DNA of 12,692 nt, taken from Acidobacteriota bacterium (GTDB taxonomy: Bacteria > Actinomycetota > Acidimicrobiia > Spongiisociales > UBA5794). Shown here one piece after another: positions 6,254 to 12,692 of the stretch. The notes beneath the pieces are model-generated. The model ran no database searches and was not told the origin of the DNA. It worked only from the letters and a program-made list of their open reading frames with translations. A program made the translations under genes and the position numbers. How positions within the stretch are numbered: the first letter of the stretch is position 1; each line of letters opens with the position of its first letter. The stretch is taken from contig SMXV01000009.1 of NCBI GenBank assembly GCA_004356175.1, positions 1 to 12,692 on the forward strand. Direction: 5' to 3'.

Positions 6254-7903
6254 GTGACCAAGCACGTATTCGTGACCGGCGGAGTGACATCAAGCCTGGG
6301 TAAAGGCATCACCTCAGCGTCTCTTGGACGACTCCTCAAGTCTCGAGGGTTCAGCGTGGTGCTCCAGAAGCTCGACCCGTACATCAACGTCGACCCCGGA
6401 ACGATGAATCCCTTCGAGCACGGCGAGGTATTCGTCACCGACGACGGGGGAGAGACGGATCTCGACCTCGGCCACTACGAACGGTTCGTCGGCGAGAACC
6501 TTTCACGAAACTCGAACGTCACGACCGGTTCGATCTATCAATCAGTCATCGCCAAGGAACGGCGCGGGGATTACCTCGGGGCGACCGTGCAGGTCATTCC
6601 TCACATCACCAACGAAATCAAGGCACGCATCAGGAAACTCGGCGAGAAAGATGACGTTGACGTCGTCATCACGGAAGTCGGCGGCACTGTCGGAGACATT
6701 GAGAGCCTTCCCTTCCTTGAAGCGATCCGTCAGGTTCGCAAGGACGTGGGTGTCGACAACACCTGTTATATCCATGTGACGCTCGTGCCATTCCTAAGCA
6801 CGTCGGACGAGCTCAAAACCAAGCCGACACAACACTCCGTTGCCGAGCTACGTCGCCACGGCATACAGCCGGAGATCATCGTCGTGCGCTCCGACCGTCC
6901 AATCGACGAGGCTGCAACACGCAAGATAAGCCTCTTCTGTGACGTATCGAATGACGCCGTGATCAACCTCGTGGACGTATCCAACATCTACGGCATTCCG
7001 ATTGAGTTGCACGAGGCCGGATTGGATAACGTGGTACTCAGGGAGCTGAAGCTCGACGCACCTGATCCTGATCTTGCCGAATGGCAGTCGATGGTGACCG
7101 CTATGGAGAATCCGAAGGGCACAGTGACCATCGGACTTGTCGGCAAGTACATCGATCTTCCCGATGCATACCTCTCGGTCGTCGAGGCACTTCGACATGC
7201 TGGGCGCACATCAGAAGTCCACGTGAACGTCAAATGGATTGCGGCTGAAGACGTCGACGGCATGCTCGTCGACTCCTACCTTGAGGACCTCGACGGAATG
7301 ATTATTCCTGGTGGATTCGGTATCCGTGGTATCGAGGGAAAGATTCGCTCTATCCGATACGCGCGCGAACATGGCGTCCCTTTCCTTGGGCTCTGTCTAG
7401 GTCTACAATGCGCTGTTATCGAGTTCGCACGAAACGAGCTCGGTCTGTCTGGCGCACACTCAACCGAATTCGACCCTGTGACTGCCCACCCTGTGATTGA
7501 TCTCCTTGAAAGCCAGCAGGACGTATCCCACAAGGGCGGAACAATGCGCCTCGGGCTGTATCCCGCGAAACTGAGAGAAGACAGCTTGGCACACCGGCTC
7601 TACGGCGAGGAGGTCATCTACGAACGACACCGCCACCGGTGGGAGGTCAACAACCGATACCGCGACCAGTTCGAGGAAGCTGGTCTCATGCTCTCGGGCA
7701 CATCTCCAGACGACCGTCTCGTGGAATTCATCGAACTGCCTGGCCATCCGTTCTTCATTGCAACTCAGGGACATCCAGAACTCAAGTCACGCCCTGACCT
7801 TCCACACCCACTCTTTGTGGGTCTCGTCGCTGCCGCAAAGGTAAGACACGAGACATCCTCTGTCGTTCTCCACGAGGCTGCCACGGCAGACCACATGCAG
7901 TGA
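6254..7903 (+). CDS. pyrG: CTP synthase
   Basis: CTP synthase converts UTP to CTP using ATP and ammonia derived from glutamine, the last step of de novo pyrimidine nucleotide synthesis. The 549-residue protein is of normal length (E. coli 545). The N-terminal synthetase domain starts with (V)TKHVFVTGGVTSSLGKGI, containing the P-loop, then VTDDGGETDLDLGHYERF with its Mg/UTP-binding acidic residues, and VGGTVGDIES. The C-terminal class I glutaminase domain holds GGFGIRGIEGK, the nucleophile C381 in FLGLCLGLQ, and the His/Glu partners H507 and E509 in QGHPEL. GTG 6254 is the family's usual start position and has AAGGA 6 nt upstream. The stop overlaps the xerD start by 4 nt (GTGA). A NUDIX gene normally found between pyrG and xerD in mycobacteria is missing. 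Confidence 0.97.
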   Translation: MTKHVFVTGGVTSSLGKGITSASLGRLLKSRGFSVVLQKLDPYINVDPGTMNPFEHGEVFVTDDGGETDLDLGHYERFVGENLSRNSNVTTGSIYQSVIAKERRGDYLGATVQVIPHITNEIKARIRKLGEKDDVDVVITEVGGTVGDIESLPFLEAIRQVRKDVGVDNTCYIHVTLVPFLSTSDELKTKPTQHSVAELRRHGIQPEIIVVRSDRPIDEAATRKISLFCDVSNDAVINLVDVSNIYGIPIELHEAGLDNVVLRELKLDAPDPDLAEWQSMVTAMENPKGTVTIGLVGKYIDLPDAYLSVVEALRHAGRTSEVHVNVKWIAAEDVDGMLVDSYLEDLDGMIIPGGFGIRGIEGKIRSIRYAREHGVPFLGLCLGLQCAVIEFARNELGLSGAHSTEFDPVTAHPVIDLLESQQDVSHKGGTMRLGLYPAKLREDSLAHRLYGEEVIYERHRHRWEVNNRYRDQFEEAGLMLSGTSPDDRLVEFIELPGHPFFIATQGHPELKSRPDLPHPLFVGLVAAAKVRHETSSVVLHEAATADHMQ

Positions 7904-8817
7904 AACGGGCGTCAGGCAACACAAGTACCGTTCCGCTTCCCGATCACGCCCAAGAGTTTCTCATCTCAATCCGGTCCGAGCGTGGCCTCTCGATCAACAC
8001 CGCCACGGCATACCGGAGAGACCTCGCTCAATACGAAGAGACACGCCTCTCAAATCCCGGGGCCGGTCCAGAGGACATTATTCACGTTCATCTCGAAACG
8101 CTTCGCACCCGCGAGATGGCCGCAACATCCGTCGCTCGAAAGCTCGCGTCGATCCGCTCCTACCATCGCTTCCTCGTCGCAGAGGGATACACCACAAAGG
8201 ACCCGACGGCGAAGATCAAGAGCCCTTCGCGACCGTCGGTGCTACCGAAAGCGCTCACCGTGGGTGAAGTCACTCGCCTAGTGGAGGCACCCGACACCAG
8301 AACCACGCTTGGCCGAAGAGACAGATCGATACTTGAGGTCCTGTATAGCACGGGATGCCGTGTCACGGAACTCGTACACCTCGACCTCGCGGACGTTGAT
8401 TTTGAAACCAAAACAGCTCTTGTAACCGGCAAGGGCAACAAACAACGAATCGTGCCAATTGGCTCCTACGCATCGGCATCGATCCGTGCATGGCTTCCAG
8501 ACAGACTGAAGCTGCGTAAATCCGGACACGATTCGGGGGCACTGTTTCTCACCGTCAGAGGCAACCGGTTGTCACGTCAAACCGTGTGGCGCATCGTCGA
8601 CAAGGCCGGCAAATCCGTAGGCATCTCCCCAACTCGTCTCTCCCCACATGTGCTGCGTCACTCGGCTGCGACCCACATGGTCGAGGGCGGCGCAGATCTC
8701 AGGACAATCCAAGAGATGCTTGGTCATGCAAGCCTGACCACGACGCAGGTCTACACGAAGGTCAGCCCCGAACATCTTCGCGAGGTCATCATCGTGAGCC
8801 ACCCAAGGGGTCGATGA
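7900..8817 (+). CDS. xerD: tyrosine recombinase XerD
   Basis: This 305-residue tyrosine recombinase most probably resolves chromosome dimers at dif, with XerC or alone. The N-terminal SAM-like core-binding domain (about 14-100) contains SINTATAYRRDL. The catalytic domain has all expected residues: R154 (STGCRVTEL), K178 (VTGKGNKQR), H250-x-x-R253 (LSPHVLRHSAATHM), H276 (MLGHASLTTTQ) and the nucleophile Y285 (VYTKV). The start is GTG 7900, overlapping the pyrG stop as GTGA. Position after pyrG and before the scpAB genes is the standard chromosomal place of actinobacterial xerD, which makes an integrase of a mobile element unlikely; no att-like repeats or phage genes are present. The stop overlaps the next start in the cluster ATGATG. 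Confidence 0.95.
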   Translation: MKRASGNTSTVPLPDHAQEFLISIRSERGLSINTATAYRRDLAQYEETRLSNPGAGPEDIIHVHLETLRTREMAATSVARKLASIRSYHRFLVAEGYTTKDPTAKIKSPSRPSVLPKALTVGEVTRLVEAPDTRTTLGRRDRSILEVLYSTGCRVTELVHLDLADVDFETKTALVTGKGNKQRIVPIGSYASASIRAWLPDRLKLRKSGHDSGALFLTVRGNRLSRQTVWRIVDKAGKSVGISPTRLSPHVLRHSAATHMVEGGADLRTIQEMLGHASLTTTQVYTKVSPEHLREVIIVSHPRGR

Positions 8818-9275
8818 TGTGGCACCTCATCTCCCGGCTCCTTCGCTTTCTTGCGGCAAAACCGCTGCTGCCACGAGAGCAACTGGAAGTTTACGATGTG
8901 CTGGCGCCTCAGCTACGGCAGCTCTTCTTCCGACAACGACACGAGGACCAGCGCCACGCACTTGCGGTCAAACGATGGGTGGAAGGCGTGCCGGAACTGT
9001 ACGAGGCCGCGTTGCTCCATGACGTCGGCAAGACTGAGTCAGACCTCGGCGCCGTCGCTCGGGCATTCGCCACGGTCTGGCACGGCGCCGGAATGCAGGC
9101 TCGTTCTCGATGGCACTCTTACATCAACCACGGCGCAATCGGCGCCGACCTGCTTGAAGACCGCGGCGCTTCGGCACTGGCGGTTGCATTCACGCGTCAC
9201 CACCCTGGTCCAACCCCAACCGGTATCCGGACTGATTCGTGGAACGCCCTTGGCGAGGCGGACGAACGCGGGTAA
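8817..9275 (+). CDS. HD-domain protein, putative phosphohydrolase
   Basis: This protein of about 152 residues looks like a compact HD-domain metal-dependent phosphohydrolase. Counting from ATG 8817, the likely metal-binding pattern is H47 (DQRHALAV), the H68-D69 doublet with a following lysine (AALLHDVGKTE), H105 (INHGAIGADLLEDRG), H128-H129 (FTRHHPG) and a late aspartate in LGEADERG. This order matches HDIG/HD-type hydrolases acting on nucleotides or phosphomonoesters; the substrate is not predictable. Starts at ATG 8814 and ATG 8817 are in frame; AAGGGG at 8805-8810 is better spaced for 8817. It is coupled to xerD and stands where actinobacteria such as mycobacteria carry parA (soj) before scpA. 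The N-terminus (MWHLISRLLRFLAAKPLLP) is hydrophobic and basic, but too short and charged to call a membrane anchor. A regulatory or catalytic role in nucleotide signalling is possible but unproven. Confidence 0.75.
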   Translation: MWHLISRLLRFLAAKPLLPREQLEVYDVLAPQLRQLFFRQRHEDQRHALAVKRWVEGVPELYEAALLHDVGKTESDLGAVARAFATVWHGAGMQARSRWHSYINHGAIGADLLEDRGASALAVAFTRHHPGPTPTGIRTDSWNALGEADERG

Positions 9276-9292
9276 CCAACTTCTTCTTGGCA

Positions 9293-9320
9293 TTGGTCTA
9301 CGGTTTCTCCGCACTACCAT
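9293..9320 (+). promoter_or_regulatory. putative leaderless promoter for scpA-scpB-rluB-aroA-cmk
   Basis: TTGGTC (9293-9298), a 16-nt spacer and TACCAT (9315-9320) lie in the 51-nt gap before scpA. Exactly six bases separate the -10 from the scpA ATG at 9327, predicting transcription from the start codon itself. scpA has no visible Shine-Dalgarno, which agrees with leaderless translation. The -35 is weak (three of six). Confidence 0.4.
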
Positions 9321-9326
9321 CGCACC

Positions 9327-10103
9327 ATGACCTTTGAAGTTCGGACGAGGGTATTTGAAGGCCCACTCGATCTGCTGTTGCAGCTCATCACCTCACACGA
9401 ACTTGACATCACGGAGCTAAGCCTCACAGACGTCGTGAACGAGTATATTTCCTTCCTCGACGACATGGCTGAGCTCGATCTTGAGGTAACGAGCGAGTTC
9501 CTGCTTATTGCTTCGACGCTGATTCAGATCAAGGTTCGAACTCTCTTGCCCGAGGATGTACCCATCGATCTTGACGAAGAGTTGGCTCTCGCAGAGGAAC
9601 GCGATCTGCTGTTGTCACGGCTCCTTGCATGTCTCACCTTCAAAGATGTTGCTGCTGTCATCCGCTACCGAATGGAAGCTGCCGAACGGTTCACTCCTCG
9701 TACGTCAGGTCTCCCGGACGATCTCGAGGTGAGCCCTCCCGATGTAGTAATCGGAGTCGACGCCATCGGTCTCCTCCATGTTGCACAGATGGTCTTCACA
9801 ACGCCGGATCTTGAACCGGACATTGACCATCTCGATCTCGACCTTCCGTCCGTCCAGGACGCGATGATCGATCTCCAGGGCCGCTTGTCAACAGTCATCA
9901 CATCCGAGTTCGACGACGTTGTTGCCCACTGCAGGCGCGACGTCGATGTTGTTGCATACTTTCTGGCCCTTCTCGAACTTGCTAAGTGGGGCATCGTGCG
10001 AGTAAGCCAGCCGGAACCGACCGATCCGATTGCCCTCGCCTACGATCACGAAGCAGCCGACGAACGATTCCGAGCCATGCTCGGTACGCAAGGAGACACA
10101 TGA
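9327..10103 (+). CDS. scpA: segregation and condensation protein A (kleisin)
   Basis: ScpA is the kleisin subunit that bridges the two SMC heads in the SMC-ScpAB condensin, acting on nascent chromosomes for segregation. The 258-residue protein begins with the family signature VFEGPLDLLLQLITSHELDI at about residues 9-28, followed by ISFLDDMAELDLEVTSEFLL and STLIQIKVRTLLPED. The C-terminal winged-helix segment that contacts the SMC cap holds VVAYFLALLELAKWGIVRVSQ. The middle is acidic. ATG 9327 is the family start; the gene appears to be the first of a new transcription unit with a leaderless promoter. Its stop overlaps scpB as ATGA, so the two partner subunits are coupled translationally. No smc gene lies in the window. 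Confidence 0.95.
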   Translation: MTFEVRTRVFEGPLDLLLQLITSHELDITELSLTDVVNEYISFLDDMAELDLEVTSEFLLIASTLIQIKVRTLLPEDVPIDLDEELALAEERDLLLSRLLACLTFKDVAAVIRYRMEAAERFTPRTSGLPDDLEVSPPDVVIGVDAIGLLHVAQMVFTTPDLEPDIDHLDLDLPSVQDAMIDLQGRLSTVITSEFDDVVAHCRRDVDVVAYFLALLELAKWGIVRVSQPEPTDPIALAYDHEAADERFRAMLGTQGDT

Positions 10104-10678
10104 CCGATCTTTCGGGGATCCTCGAAGCAGTGCTATTCGTCGCGACCGATCCAGTTTCGACGGAAGAACTCGCCGAGATCACCGAACGACCCCGAGACGA
10201 GATCGAGACAAGCCTCCAAGATCTCGCTACGACACTCGGGGCATCGCGTGGTGTCGTCCTTCGCAACGTTGCTGGCGGGTGGCGTCTGTACGCCCATCCT
10301 GATGCCTATCACTATTTGGAGCGTTTCGCGTCAACAGAAGGCGCGAAACGTCTGTCGGGCGCTGCTGTTGAATCGCTTGCGGTTGTTGCCTACAGACAGC
10401 CCGTGAGCCGTGGACAAGTGGGCGAGATTCGTGGAGTTGACTCCGATCACGCCCTCAAAACACTTGAGCGTCGCGGCCTTGTCGTGGAGATCGGACGTGC
10501 CCCTGGGCCAGGTCAAGCCGTCCTATACGGGACCACAAAGACATTCCTGGAGAAGCTTGGTGTCGAGTCGATCAGCGACTTGCCTCCGCTGGCGGATCAT
10601 GTCCCACCAGCCGAAATCGTCGAGACGCTTGAGCTCCCTATGCGACCGGACACATCATCGAACGACTCAACAAGCTGA
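10100..10678 (+). CDS. scpB: segregation and condensation protein B
   Basis: ScpB dimers bind the central region of ScpA and complete the SMC-ScpAB condensin. The 192-residue protein is of normal family length and consists of two winged-helix domains: LSGILEAVLFVATDPVSTEE at about 4-23, and the strongly conserved second domain LSGAAVESLAVVAYRQPVSR, followed by EIRGVDSDHALKTLERRGLV, YGTTKTFLEKLGV and ISDLPPL. The start is ATG 10100, overlapping the scpA stop, with AGGAG at 10091-10095 upstream; codons further upstream in this frame lie within scpA. The last roughly 25 residues are low-complexity (SSNDSTS). Their coding bases also encode the beginning of the RluB S4 domain in another frame, which may explain the odd composition. 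Stop context is CTGA (10675-10678). Confidence 0.94.
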   Translation: MTDLSGILEAVLFVATDPVSTEELAEITERPRDEIETSLQDLATTLGASRGVVLRNVAGGWRLYAHPDAYHYLERFASTEGAKRLSGAAVESLAVVAYRQPVSRGQVGEIRGVDSDHALKTLERRGLVVEIGRAPGPGQAVLYGTTKTFLEKLGVESISDLPPLADHVPPAEIVETLELPMRPDTSSNDSTS

Positions 10679-11385
10679 TTGCGCGAACGGGCGTAGCATC
10701 TCGTCGCAAGGCTGACATCCTAATCGAGCAGAAGAGAGTCACTGTCAACGGAGAAGATGCCTCTGTCGGTCAACGCATCGACGCCCAACACGATGTCGTT
10801 GCGATTGACGGAGTTGTTTTACCCCTCAATCCAGATCTGCGAACGTGGCTCGTGTACAAACCACCAGGGGTTGTATCCACCATGTCGGACCCTCAGGGCA
10901 GACCAACGGTGAGAACCCTTGTACCAGATTCTCCTGTGACCAATCCTGTCGGTCGGCTTGACCTGCACTCAGAGGGCCTCATGTTGATGACCAACGACGG
11001 CGACCTCGCACTCAGAGTGACTCATCCGCGTTACGGAATCGAGAAGGTCTACCACATCCTTGTACGCGGTTCGTTCCCATCGAGCGCACTGAACAAATTG
11101 ACCCAGGGCATTGAGCTCGACGACGGTCTTGCAAGAGCGAAGCGGGCAAGAGTGGTCGATGCCTCACAGGCGCGGACCATCGTAGAGTTGACCATGACCG
11201 AGGGCAGGAAGCGCGAGATCAGGCGAATGTTCGACACACTCGGCGCTGACGTCCAAAGGCTCGTCCGCACATCAATAGCCGGTATCGCAGACAGAACACT
11301 GCGCTCAGGAAAGTATCGCGTGTTGGCCATCCAAGAGATTCAAAGCATCTACGCACAGTCAGCTAAGCAGGGTTCCGATGGTTGA
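10657..11385 (+). CDS. rluB: RluB-family 23S rRNA pseudouridine synthase, non-canonical start
   Basis: This enzyme isomerises a uridine in 23S rRNA to pseudouridine (position 2605 for E. coli RluB). The first ATG/GTG/TTG in frame is GTG 10852, inside the catalytic domain. Upstream codons are clearly coding, reading ERLNKLIARTGVASRRKADI, then VTVNG and VAIDG, a complete S4 domain. The frame is closed by TGA at 10630 and contains no ATG, GTG or TTG before 10852. I place the start provisionally at ATC 10657, directly before GAA-CGA-CTC (ERL), where homologues begin; ATC 10654 and CTG 10675 are alternatives. From 10657 the protein has 242 residues. The catalytic Asp is D102 in GRLDLHSEGL, followed by MTNDGDLALRVTHP, EKVYHILVRG and EGRKREIRRMFDTLG. 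It overlaps the end of scpB, and aroA starts within its last codons. Function is firm; the start is unresolved. Confidence 0.88.
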   Translation: MERLNKLIARTGVASRRKADILIEQKRVTVNGEDASVGQRIDAQHDVVAIDGVVLPLNPDLRTWLVYKPPGVVSTMSDPQGRPTVRTLVPDSPVTNPVGRLDLHSEGLMLMTNDGDLALRVTHPRYGIEKVYHILVRGSFPSSALNKLTQGIELDDGLARAKRARVVDASQARTIVELTMTEGRKREIRRMFDTLGADVQRLVRTSIAGIADRTLRSGKYRVLAIQEIQSIYAQSAKQGSDG

Positions 11386-12649
11386 CCGAACAATCTACAA
11401 CCGGCACTCGCGACTGCAAGCATCCGTCCAGGTACCGGGCGACAAATCGCTTTCACATCGAGCAATTCTTTGGTCTGGTATGGCCGAGGGCGAAAGCAAA
11501 CTTGTCGGCATCGGTCCAGGAGCCGACATCCAAGCGAGTTTGAGTGCAATGAGGCAACTTGGCGTGACAATCGACGGCGACAAGGTTGTCTCACCCGGTA
11601 TTTCTCGTTGGGTCTCTCCCGGCGAAGACATCGATTGTGCAAACTCGGGAACGACGATTCGACTGCTCGCCGGCATTCTGTCAACCGCGACGGTGCAGGC
11701 AGTCCTCACCGGGGATGCCTCGCTGTCGGCTCGTCCGATGAGCAGGCTCGTGGACCCACTTCGCTCCCTGGGAGGACGGATTGATACAACGCCAGACGGG
11801 ACTGCACCTCTTCGCCTCGGAGGGGCATTAAAGGTTGTCGGTGCATCCGTCTTCCTCGATGTTGCCTCAGCTCAGGTACGGACTGCTTTTGAGATGGCTG
11901 CGCTTGCGGCATCCGGTCCATCGACCCTCGACTCACCTGGTGGATTCCGCGACCACACTGAACGAATGCTTGTCTCGATTGGGCTGGGGGAGTGGGCGAG
12001 CAAAACAGCGTTCAGAATCACACCGGGAAAACTTCGACCGCAACGGTACGACATTCCTGGAGATCCGTCCTCCGCCTCATTCCTGTGGGCTCTCGCAGCG
12101 ATACATCGGGACAGCAAGGTGCTAACACCGAACGTGTCCCTGAATCCTGGACGGCTCGGATTCCTCCAGATCCTCGACGAGATGGGCGCTGGTATCGAGG
12201 CTGTAGTCACCGGCTCAATAGGTGGCGATCCAGTCGGAGATGTGATCGTTCGGGGAGCGCCGCTCCGCGCCGTATCGATCAGCGGAGAGCTCGTCGCTTC
12301 GGCGCTCGACGAACTTCCGCTCGTGGCTGTTGTTGCAGCGTTTGCAGAGGGGGTGACGTCTGTCTCGGACGCATCCGAACTGCGTACCAAGGAATCTGAC
12401 CGCATCGAGGCGACGACGGCGCTGATCCGCGCTCTTGGGGGCGGTGTCGAATCACGCCCGGACGGTTTCGATGTCGTGGGAACCGGTTTCCTTGAGGGCG
12501 GAACAATCGAATCTCAGGGTGACCACCGAATCGCCATGGCTGGTGCGATTGCCGCACTCTCCGCTGATGGTGCCGTCACAATCCGCGACGCCGGTATCGC
12601 CGACGTGTCCTGGCCCGACTTCTACGACATTGTTGAGTCAGTGTGGTAA
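11378..12649 (+). CDS. aroA: 3-phosphoshikimate 1-carboxyvinyltransferase (EPSP synthase)
   Basis: EPSP synthase joins phosphoenolpyruvate to shikimate-3-phosphate, the sixth step towards chorismate and aromatic amino acids. The complete 423-residue protein shows VPGDKSLSHR (19-28), CANSGTTIRLLAG (87-99), GDASLSARPMSRL (112-124), PGDPSSASFLW (227-237), the catalytic Asp D311 in DELPLVAV, LRTKESDRI (335-343) and GDHRIAM (381-387). Two motifs used to define class II enzymes are present in full, GDKS (21-24) and RDHTE (191-195); two more appear as variants, SAQVR (164-168) for SAQxK and NPGR (256-259) for NxTR. The glycine in the NSGTT PEP-site loop is retained. ATG 11378 overlaps the rluB stop by 8 nt, with AGGG at 11369-11372 5 nt upstream. 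aroA next to cmk is common in bacteria, but aroA is not in this cluster in mycobacteria. Confidence 0.96.
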   Translation: MVDRTIYNRHSRLQASVQVPGDKSLSHRAILWSGMAEGESKLVGIGPGADIQASLSAMRQLGVTIDGDKVVSPGISRWVSPGEDIDCANSGTTIRLLAGILSTATVQAVLTGDASLSARPMSRLVDPLRSLGGRIDTTPDGTAPLRLGGALKVVGASVFLDVASAQVRTAFEMAALAASGPSTLDSPGGFRDHTERMLVSIGLGEWASKTAFRITPGKLRPQRYDIPGDPSSASFLWALAAIHRDSKVLTPNVSLNPGRLGFLQILDEMGAGIEAVVTGSIGGDPVGDVIVRGAPLRAVSISGELVASALDELPLVAVVAAFAEGVTSVSDASELRTKESDRIEATTALIRALGGGVESRPDGFDVVGTGFLEGGTIESQGDHRIAMAGAIAALSADGAVTIRDAGIADVSWPDFYDIVESVW

Positions 12650-12692
12650 TCACAATCGACGGTCCGAGCGGCGTCGGTAAGAGCACAGTGTC
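12643..12692 (+). CDS. cmk: cytidylate kinase, 5' end only
   Basis: Sixteen complete codons are visible before the window ends: VVITIDGPSGVGKSTV, with the P-loop GPSGVGKST near the N-terminus, as in bacterial CMP/dCMP kinases. The start is GTG 12643, overlapping the aroA stop by 7 nt. Cytidylate kinase regenerates CDP/dCDP from CMP/dCMP. Position downstream of rluB and aroA agrees with actinobacterial order, where der (engA) usually follows. The assignment rests on this short motif and the context. Confidence 0.8.
   Translation, partial: MVITIDGPSGVGKSTV

Noticed and set aside
7900..8817. Tyrosine recombinase as a sign of a mobile element
   Set aside because: It overlaps pyrG and sits in the conserved xerD position next to scpAB; no flanking repeats, tRNA target or phage/plasmid genes are present.
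1..12692. A novel defence, mobile or biosynthetic system
   Set aside because: All genes but the short acidic ORF belong to recognisable families, mostly housekeeping, in a conserved actinobacterial order. No repeat arrays, toxin-antitoxin pairs, secretion or prophage genes were seen.

Overview
This is an ordinary but informative stretch of bacterial core chromosome from an actinobacterial (Actinomycetota) lineage. Every recognisable gene lies on the + strand. The order HAD-IIA phosphatase, short acidic protein, tlyA, NAD kinase, recN, pyrG, xerD, scpA, scpB, rluB, (aroA), cmk matches the order known in Mycobacterium tuberculosis (Rv1692 to Rv1712). Genes expected there but absent here are the steA/mctB-like pair between recN and pyrG, the NUDIX gene between pyrG and xerD, and parA before scpA. 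An aroA gene is added between rluB and cmk. This reduced version, the moderately high GC and the class-II-like AroA suggest a lineage outside the mycobacteria/Streptomyces group, perhaps Acidimicrobiia. The class-level placement is inference.

Layout: (1) 2-481, the 3' part of a GNAT acetyltransferase whose start is outside the window; 474-1832, an M20 metallopeptidase; 1855-2649, a NagD-type HAD phosphatase. (2) 2664-6007, a tightly overlapping unit: a 58-residue acidic protein, tlyA, nadK and recN, headed by a putative leaderless promoter inside the end of the HAD gene. (3) 6008-6253, the only sizeable gap, with a hairpin and a possible extended -10 element. (4) 6254-9275, pyrG, xerD and an HD-domain protein, joined by start/stop overlaps. 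(5) 9327-12692, scpA, scpB, rluB, aroA and cmk (running off the end), headed by a second putative leaderless promoter with the same geometry as the first.

The genes serve housekeeping work: rRNA modification (TlyA, RluB), cofactor and nucleotide supply (NAD kinase, CTP synthase, CMP kinase), the shikimate pathway (AroA), and chromosome repair, resolution and condensation (RecN, XerD, ScpA/ScpB). I see no mobile element, CRISPR array, RNA gene or defence system.

The most notable observation concerns start codons. The two S4-domain RNA-modification genes, tlyA and rluB, both lack an ATG/GTG/TTG where the protein family requires the start. For tlyA a CTG overlapping the previous stop (CTGA) fits the expected start and has a well-placed GGAG. 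For rluB the S4 domain runs upstream of the first canonical start codon, and the best-placed codon is ATC; a CTGA overlap is also present but would cut into the S4 domain.
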